Shown here: one piece after another, positions 32,007 through 37,232 of the stretch
Layout: each line of letters begins with the position of its first letter
Position numbering within the stretch: position 1 is the first letter of the stretch
Source: Candidatus Contendibacter sp.
GTDB taxonomy: Bacteria; Pseudomonadota; Gammaproteobacteria; Competibacterales; Competibacteraceae
Reading direction: 5' to 3'
NCBI GenBank assembly: GCA_029624675.1
Contig: JARSSP010000001.1
Coordinates: forward strand, 1-37,232
Length of the DNA: 37,232 bases
Notes under the pieces: generated by a model
Seen by the model: the letters and a program-made list of their open reading frames with translations, nothing else
What the model was told of the DNA's origin: nothing
The model's database searches: none
Translations under genes and position numbers: made by a program

Positions 32007-34991
32007 TTACCCGACGCGCCGCCGCGCCCGCCAGAGCAGGCCGCCGAAGAGCGCGCTGAAGATCAACAGCGCCCACTCGCTCAGAGTGGGAATTCCCGCC
32101 GCTCCGCCAGCGCCGGGCACGCCGGGACCGCCCTGGTCCACGATGTCGCCGTCGGCGGCGAGGTCGTCGTCCCCCAGGCCGCCGTCGGTGATGGTGAAAG
32201 TGGCGGTGTTACCGGTGATCGTAGCGGGCAACACGTACCAGTGGTTGCTGGAGTCGTCCGAGGTGGGGCCGTGTTTCCAGTATTGCGTGCCCGGCGGCAA
32301 CGGGTGCGGGTAGGTGATCGTGAGGGTAACGCTGCCGTTGGAGGGACAGACGGCGGTGAAGCCGAACAGGTCGTAGGGGAAGGTGACGCCGGAGGGCAGT
32401 GGGGTCGGGGCGGCGGGGAAGCTGGTCGAGTTGTTGGCGAAGCCGATGCAGGTGCCGCCAGTAATGGTGGCGGTCACGAGGCCGCCGCCGGTATTACCTT
32501 GCGCGGTCGTGGCGAGCGCCTCGTGGGGCTCGGTATCGGAACTGCCGTTGAAGTTGGCATCGCCGACGTAGGTCGCCGTCAGCGTCTTGGTCCCGGCGCT
32601 GGTGGGGGTGAGGTTGCAGGACCCGGTTCCTCCACTAAGTGGGGTGGGACCGCAACTTTCTCCCGAGTTCGCCGTGACCGTGACGGTGCCAGTCGGGGTG
32701 CCCGTTCCCGGCGCGGTGACCGCCACGGCGAAGTTTACCGCTATCGGGCTGTTGACCGCCGACGGATCGGGGTTGTCGCTGGTGATCGTGGTGGTTGTAT
32801 CGGCCGGGTTCACGGTCAGGCTAGTCGTGCCCTGGCTGGGGGCATAGCCGTTGTCGCTGCTGTAGTCCGCCGTGAAGGCGTGCGGGCCGAAGCCGAAGCC
32901 GCCGGTGACCGTGCAGGCGGCGCTGCTGCTGCTGAGGGGGCGAGGTTGCGCGCCTTCGGCGCAAGTCAACGGCGATCCGCCTTTCTGGAAGCTCACCGCG
33001 CCGGTGGCGGTATTGGGACTGACCGTGGCGGTCAGGGTGACCGGCTGACCGTAGACCGCCGGCGAGGGTGCGGCCCCGAGCGCGGTGGTGGTGGAAGCGA
33101 ATTCATACGCGCCGAGATCGCAGGCCCCGCCGCTGGGTTGCGGTCGGGTAATGCCGCGCTGATCCGTGGCGGGGCAACCGCTGGTAGGGCCGGCGTTGAT
33201 CGCCGGGCTGCCGGCCAGCAGGGCCATGGTCCAGGTGAGGCCGCCGTTGTTGGCGAGCGGTCCCAACAGCGGATCAACGTAGGGGGTGATGGGAGCGCCC
33301 GTCTGGAGGAGGCGGTCGGTATCGCCGGTCAAGACGTAGCTTTGCACCAGGTTGGTTGGGGTATTGCTGCCGTTCATGGTAAAGGCCACGCCGGCAAGAT
33401 TGGTTTGGCTGGAGTTGTTACGGCTCTGATCTAGGTTAACGACCAGATCGCTGACTGGGTTGGTTCCGTCGGTGCTGCCGGCCAGAATGCTGTTGGTCAG
33501 GATGAGGTTGGCGGTCACGGCACTGCCGTCGGGGTGGTTGGCATGAGCCAGGCTGTAAACCGCCCCGCCAGCGGCGCTGCCCTTCGGGGCGCCGGCCTGG
33601 ACCTGGTTGGCGGCGAGGGTGACGTTAGTGAGGGTGACCGCGCCATTGAGGTTGAACAGGCCGCCGCCGTAGCCGCTGCCGCCGCCGATAGAGCTAGCGC
33701 CGCCTTGGGCGGTGTTGCCGGTGAGGGTGCTGTTGACGGCGGTCACCGTGCCATACATGGAGAACACCGCCCCGCCCAGCCCCGCGCCGCCGCCGCCGCC
33801 GGAACCACCCCCACCGCCGCCGCCGAAACCGCCGTTGCTTCTGCCGAGGCCGAAGCCGCCGCCGCCGCCGCCGAAACCGCCGTTGCTGCTGCCGAGGCCG
33901 AAGCCGCCGCCGCCGCCGAAACCGCCACCCCCGCCGCCGCCAGCCTTGGTGGTGCCGCCGCTGCCGGCACCGCCACCGCCAACACCGCCGCCGCCGACGC
34001 CGCCGCCGGTGCCGAGGCCGGTACTGGCGCCGCCGAAGCCGAAGCCGCCGCCATCGCCGCCGCCGTCTTCTCCGTCGTAGAGGTGGTTGCTGCCGCCGCC
34101 GCCGCCATCGCCGCCAGCGCCGCCGGCGCGGAGAAAGGTTCCGGCGGCGGCGTCGCCGCCCAGCCGGCTCGAGCCGCCACCGCCGCCGCCGGTGTTTCCT
34201 GCGGCGGCGCTGCCGTTGGCCTGGAAGCCGCCGCCGCCGCCGCCAGCGCCGACACTACCTTTGGCGCCGCCCACACCGCCACAAGGGTTGACTCCACAGG
34301 GGAACGGCCCCCCGAAGCCGCCGCCGCTATAGCCAGCCGGCGCGTCTTGGCCGATGCCGCCGCCGCCGAAACTAGAGACGGGGGATACAATGACAATGTT
34401 GCCGCCCTCGGCGGTGTTGGCGGTCAGGGTCGCCCCGTCCAGGGTCAAGGCGCCCTGGTTGAAGATCGCCCCGCCCGCCCCCAGACCGCCACCGCCAACT
34501 TGGGCGTTGCCGCCCTTGGCGTGGCCGTTGCGCAAGGTCAGGTTCTTCAGGGTCAGACTGCCGGCCGCCAGGCCGTTGGTCAGCCCGCCGCTGATGTAGA
34601 ACAGGCGGAATGGGGTGGCCGCGCCGGCGTCGCGCTCGATGATGGCGCCATTGCCCTCGATGGTGATGGCGCTGCTGATCGCCGGCAGGGCGTTGGGACC
34701 GTACCAGTAGTTGTCGGGAGCGGTGAAGGTGTAGGTGGCGGCGGACAGGACGATCTCATCCGCGCCGCCGCCGGCCGGACAACCGCCGGTGGCGGCGTCG
34801 GCATTGGCGGCGGTGATGGCGTCGCGCAGGGTGCAGTTGGGGCCGCCGGTGGTGTTGGCGGTGCTGTTGACCGTGAGGGTGGCGGCTCCCGCCGGGGTGG
34901 CCAGGCCGAGCAGCCCGCCCAGCAGGAGCAGTCTGGGGAGCCGATCGGTGGGGGACAGGGCAGCGGTGGGCATGGGGCGACGGGATGGCAT
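32007..34991 (-). CDS. Large glycine-rich surface protein with IPTL-CTERM sorting signal
   Basis: A secreted 994-residue protein. The signal peptide contains LPRLLLLGGLLGLATPAGA. A parallel beta-helix-type region with CTLRDAITAAN and AINAGPTSGCPATDQRG follows, of the sort often seen in choice-of-anchor Q proteins. It is interrupted by a long Gly-rich segment (about residues 225-425) of GGGGGF-like runs. Two Ig-like repeats (from PTTTALGAAPS and TTTITSDNPDPS), a choice-of-anchor U-like domain ending DGGLGDDDLAADGDIVDQGG, and the C-terminal IPTLSEWALLI plus TM and RARRR complete it. IPTL-CTERM proteins are processed by exosortase H in characterised families; none is in the window. Start: ATG 34991 has GGAGA 8 nt upstream. 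Probably an extracellular matrix or adhesion protein. Confidence 0.85.
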   Translation of the reverse strand: MPSRRPMPTAALSPTDRLPRLLLLGGLLGLATPAGAATLTVNSTANTTGGPNCTLRDAITAANADAATGGCPAGGGADEIVLSAATYTFTAPDNYWYGPNALPAISSAITIEGNGAIIERDAGAATPFRLFYISGGLTNGLAAGSLTLKNLTLRNGHAKGGNAQVGGGGLGAGGAIFNQGALTLDGATLTANTAEGGNIVIVSPVSSFGGGGIGQDAPAGYSGGGFGGPFPCGVNPCGGVGGAKGSVGAGGGGGGFQANGSAAAGNTGGGGGGSSRLGGDAAAGTFLRAGGAGGDGGGGGSNHLYDGEDGGGDGGGFGFGGASTGLGTGGGVGGGGVGGGGAGSGGTTKAGGGGGGGFGGGGGFGLGSSNGGFGGGGGGFGLGRSNGGFGGGGGGGSGGGGGAGLGGAVFSMYGTVTAVNSTLTGNTAQGGASSIGGGSGYGGGLFNLNGAVTLTNVTLAANQVQAGAPKGSAAGGAVYSLAHANHPDGSAVTANLILTNSILAGSTDGTNPVSDLVVNLDQSRNNSSQTNLAGVAFTMNGSNTPTNLVQSYVLTGDTDRLLQTGAPITPYVDPLLGPLANNGGLTWTMALLAGSPAINAGPTSGCPATDQRGITRPQPSGGACDLGAYEFASTTTALGAAPSPAVYGQPVTLTATVSPNTATGAVSFQKGGSPLTCAEGAQPRPLSSSSAACTVTGGFGFGPHAFTADYSSDNGYAPSQGTTSLTVNPADTTTTITSDNPDPSAVNSPIAVNFAVAVTAPGTGTPTGTVTVTANSGESCGPTPLSGGTGSCNLTPTSAGTKTLTATYVGDANFNGSSDTEPHEALATTAQGNTGGGLVTATITGGTCIGFANNSTSFPAAPTPLPSGVTFPYDLFGFTAVCPSNGSVTLTITYPHPLPPGTQYWKHGPTSDDSSNHWYVLPATITGNTATFTITDGGLGDDDLAADGDIVDQGGPGVPGAGGAAGIPTLSEWALLIFSALFGGLLWRARRRVG
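33765..34290. repeat. GCC-rich low-complexity tract encoding poly-glycine
   Basis: About 500 bp of (GCC)n on the plus strand, read as GGC (Gly) codons on the minus strand, in GGGGGFG-type units. Two nearly identical blocks with GLGRSNGGFGGGGGGF / GLGSSNGGFGGGGGGF lie next to each other (about 33830-33910). It also produces long spurious Pro and Ala ORFs in the other frames. Confidence 0.85.
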
Positions 34992-35073
34992 GGAAAGGTT
35001 CTCCAACTGGGGCGAGCGAGGCGCGATGCTGAGGAAGTATGGCAGGTTCAACGGAGAAATCAGGGGCGAGTGG

Positions 35074-35283
35074 TCACCCTGTTTCCACCTTGAACCCGAC
35101 CACGGCGCGTTGTTCCCGGCTGAACTCCACCCCGATCAGATGGATCGGTTGCCCGTCGGCCCGGTACTTGTCGGCGTAGCCCCGCTCCTGGATCTGTTGC
35201 AAGGCCCGGCCCTCGGGTTCCAGTTCCACCACCTTGAACTCGAACAGGTAGATGTGATCGGCGTCGGCGTAGCTACGCGCCTT
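35074..35283 (-). pseudogene. C-terminal fragment of a PD-(D/E)XK (DUF1703-type) gene
   Basis: About 69 residues, including IYLFEFKVVELEPEGRALQQ and a GYADKYRADGQPIHLIGVEF segment, closely resemble the end of the PDDEXK_9 domain of AAA-ATPase-like proteins. The ExK motif (EFK) is kept, but the whole ATPase domain and the earlier nuclease residues are gone. Homology stops close to a perfect 18-bp inverted repeat (35293-35332), beyond which lies the 3' end of the next IPTL-CTERM gene. It is from a different subfamily than the gene at 11076-12839. Confidence 0.75.
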
Positions 35284-35292
35284 AGTCGCCCC

Positions 35293-35332
35293 CGGGTCGG
35301 ACTCCCACGCGGGAGCGTGGGAGTCCGACCCG
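35293..35332. repeat. Perfect 18-bp inverted repeat
   Basis: Arms 35293-35310 and 35315-35332 are exact reverse complements (CGGGTCGGACTCCCACGC and its complement) around GGGA. It lies 13 nt past the stop of the second IPTL-CTERM gene. The ACTCCCACGC...GCGTGGGAGT core resembles dispersed hairpins known in gammaproteobacteria. It may act as a transcript-end structure, but no T tract follows. Confidence 0.85.
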
Positions 35333-35345
35333 ATCGATGGGCCGA

Positions 35346-37232
35346 TTACCCGCCGCGCCGCCGGGTCCGCCAGAGCAGGCCGCCGAATAACGCGCTGAGG
35401 AGCAGCAGCGCCCATTCACCTAGGGTGGGAATCCCCGTCGCGCCGTCGCCAGCGCCGGGCACGCCGGGACCGCCCTGGTCCACGATGTCGCCGTCGGCGG
35501 CGAGGTCGTCGTCCCCCAGGCCGCCGTCGGTGATGGTGAAGGTGAAGGTGGTGTTGTTGTCGGCGAGGGTGGCGGGCAGGACATACCAGTGGTTACTGGG
35601 ATCGCCCGCCGTGGGGCCGTATTTCCAGTATTGGGTGTCCGGTGGCAACGGGTTCGGGTAGGTCATCTTGAGGATAATGCTGCCGTTTGAGGGACAGACG
35701 GCGGTGAATTCGAACAGGCCGTAGGGGAAAGTGACGCCGGGGGGCAGCGGGGTGGAGGCGGGGCGGAATCTAGGCGACGGATTATTGGCGAAGCCGATGC
35801 AGGTGCCGCCGGTGATGTCGGCGGTCACAGTACCGCCGCCGGCATTGCCTTGCGCGGTCGTGGCGAGCACCTCATGCGGTTCGCCGGCGGACACGCTGCC
35901 GTTGAAGGTGGCGTCGCCGCCGTAGGTCGCCGTCAGCGTCTTGGTCCCGGCGCTGGTGGGGGTGAGGTTGCAGGTTCCCGCCGCGACCGTGCCGATGCAA
36001 TTCACGGTCCCGTCGCTGACCGTCACGTTGCCGGTCGGGGTGCCGCCGCCGACCGGGGTGACGGTGAAGCTGACCGGGATCGCCTGGCCGACCGCCGAGG
36101 GATCGGGGGTGTCGCTGGTGATGGCGGTGGTGGTGGCCTGGTTGACCGTCAGATTGGTCGTGCCCTGGCTGGGGGCATAGCCGTTGTCGCTGCTGTAGTC
36201 CGCCGTGAAGGCGTGCGGGCCGATGCCGAAGCCGCCGGTGACCGTGCAGGTGGCGCTGCTGCTGCTCAGGGGGCGAGGTTGCGCGCCTTCGGCGCACGTC
36301 AACGGCGACCCGCCTTCCTGGAAATTGACCGTGCCGGTGGCGGCATTGGGACTGACCGTGGCGGTCAGGGCGACCGTTTGGGCAAGAACCGCCGGATTCG
36401 GTGCGGCGACGAGCGTGGTGGTGGGCGGCAAGGCGCTGTATTCATAGGCGCCGAGATCGCAGGCCGCACCGGCGGGACGGACATAGCCCCGCTGGTCGGT
36501 GGCGGGACAACCGGTGTTGGTTCCGGTGTTGATCGCCGGGCTGCCGGCCAACAGCGCCAGGGTCTGGGTGGGGCCACCGTTGTTGGCGAGCGGCCCCAAC
36601 AGCGGATCCGCGTAAGGAGTGATGGGAGTGCCCGTTTGCGTGGGGCTGCCGGTGGCGGTGAAGCTTTGCACGAGGTTGGTCGAAGCGCCGCCGTTCATGG
36701 TAAAGATTACGCCGGCGCTATTGGGCTGGCCCGGGTCGTTGTTACGGCTCTGATCCAGGTGGACGACCAGATCGCTGACCGCGTTGGTTCCGTCGGTGCT
36801 GCCGGCCAGAATGCTGTTGGTCAGGGTCAGGGTGGCGGTCACGGGTCCGCCATTGTCGGGGCGGTTGGCATAAGCCAGGCTGTACACCGCGCCGCCCGCC
36901 GCGCTGCCTGCGACACCGAGGCCGCTTTTGCTGCCACCTTGGACGGTGTTGGCGGCGAGGGTGACATTGGTGAGGGTGACTGCGCCATCCAGGTTGAACA
37001 AGCCGCCGCCGTAACCGCTCCCGCCGCCGCCGCCGCCCAGGGCGCTGTTGCCGGTGATCGTGCTGTTGACGGCGTTGACTTGGCCATACATGGAGAACAC
37101 CGCCCCGCCCAGCCCGGCGCCGCCGCCGCCATGCGAATCATCGCCGGCTGCATTACCGTTGCCGCCGCCGCCGCCGAAGCCGCCGCCGCCGCCGTCGCCG
37201 CCGCCGCCGCCGCCGCCGCCGAAGCCGCCGCC
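35346..37232 (-). CDS. Second IPTL-CTERM surface protein, 5' end outside the window
   Basis: Paralog of the protein at 32007-34991; the reading frame stays open to the window edge, so the N-terminus is missing. Visible from the edge inward are a Gly-rich tract (poly-G with F, D and a HSDD interruption), GGAVFSMYGQVNAVNSTITG, and the beta-helix part with NTGCPATDQRGYVRPAGAAC. Two Ig-like repeats follow, containing a TADYSSDNGYAPSQGTT segment shared almost exactly with the paralog, then the choice-of-anchor U-like domain. It ends with IPTLGEWALLLLSALFGGLL plus RTRRRGG. Conservation is highest in the last ~250 residues. It is probably co-evolving with, or derived by duplication from, its neighbour. 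Separated from it by a nuclease fragment and an inverted repeat. Confidence 0.85.
   Translation of the reverse strand, partial: GGGFGGGGGGGGDGGGGGFGGGGGNGNAAGDDSHGGGGAGLGGAVFSMYGQVNAVNSTITGNSALGGGGGGSGYGGGLFNLDGAVTLTNVTLAANTVQGGSKSGLGVAGSAAGGAVYSLAYANRPDNGGPVTATLTLTNSILAGSTDGTNAVSDLVVHLDQSRNNDPGQPNSAGVIFTMNGGASTNLVQSFTATGSPTQTGTPITPYADPLLGPLANNGGPTQTLALLAGSPAINTGTNTGCPATDQRGYVRPAGAACDLGAYEYSALPPTTTLVAAPNPAVLAQTVALTATVSPNAATGTVNFQEGGSPLTCAEGAQPRPLSSSSATCTVTGGFGIGPHAFTADYSSDNGYAPSQGTTNLTVNQATTTAITSDTPDPSAVGQAIPVSFTVTPVGGGTPTGNVTVSDGTVNCIGTVAAGTCNLTPTSAGTKTLTATYGGDATFNGSVSAGEPHEVLATTAQGNAGGGTVTADITGGTCIGFANNPSPRFRPASTPLPPGVTFPYGLFEFTAVCPSNGSIILKMTYPNPLPPDTQYWKYGPTAGDPSNHWYVLPATLADNNTTFTFTITDGGLGDDDLAADGDIVDQGGPGVPGAGDGATGIPTLGEWALLLLSALFGGLLWRTRRRGG

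Noticed and set aside
33534..35093. Long plus-strand ORFs rich in Ala, Gly and Pro opposite the IPTL-CTERM gene
   Set aside because: They are the complement of the GGC-rich tract. No ribosome site, domain or signal peptide, whereas the minus strand encodes a recognisable modular protein.

Overview
The window is GC-rich, densely packed bacterial DNA. Gene content points to a polyhydroxyalkanoate (PHA)-accumulating gammaproteobacterium. This rests on a class I PHA synthase, a complete class III synthase (PhaE + PhaC), propionyl-CoA carboxylase, and large surface proteins ending in the IPTL-CTERM sorting signal. A 'Candidatus Competibacter/Contendobacter'-like glycogen-accumulating organism would fit, but that is inference from gene content, not a sequence match.

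Layout. 106-2483 (+): phaC1 (class I) with a strong terminator, then a bacteriohemerythrin. 2598-6128 (-): pccB-pccA, the biotin-dependent propionyl-CoA carboxylase, with its own terminator. 6129-7312: non-coding, holding a decayed C-terminal piece of an AAA-ATPase/PD-(D/E)XK protein. 7313-7714 (+): small exported cysteine-containing protein. 7913-11058 (+): MacA/MacB-type tripartite efflux or lipoprotein-export operon in three genes. 11076-15756 (-): three co-oriented genes, MoxR ATPase, metallopeptidase/VWA protein and a full-length AAA-ATPase/PD-(D/E)XK protein. 15869-17683 (+): RNase II-type ribonuclease, divergent from moxR. 17695-19938 (-): SulP anion transporter with STAS and cyclic-nucleotide-binding domains. 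19977-21071 (+): Old Yellow Enzyme family reductase. 21797-28614 (+): the PHA cluster, made of a divergent PhaC-like protein, an SDR dehydrogenase, terminator, phaE, phaC (class III), SCP2-type thiolase and a DUF35 OB-fold protein. 28775-31765 (-): MmeI-like fused restriction-methyltransferase. 31796-37232 (-): an Ig-like-domain relic and two paralogous glycine-rich IPTL-CTERM surface proteins; the second runs off the window.

How it fits together. The thiolase can make 3-ketoacyl-CoA and the SDR may reduce it to a 3-hydroxyacyl-CoA. PhaEC and PhaC1 polymerise the product, while PccAB links propionyl-CoA to methylmalonyl-CoA and so affects the supply of C3-derived monomers. Three proteins with an intact PHA-synthase-type Cys/Asp/His triad occur within 27 kb.

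The most unusual material is in the right-hand third. The methyltransferase ORF carries six copies of a roughly 40-bp palindromic repeat, all in frame. Flanking DNA holds gene relics (an Ig module and a nuclease C-terminus) and a perfect 18-bp inverted repeat at a relic boundary. This looks like a region of repeated recombination and repeat invasion. I see no tRNA, rRNA, CRISPR array or intact insertion sequence.
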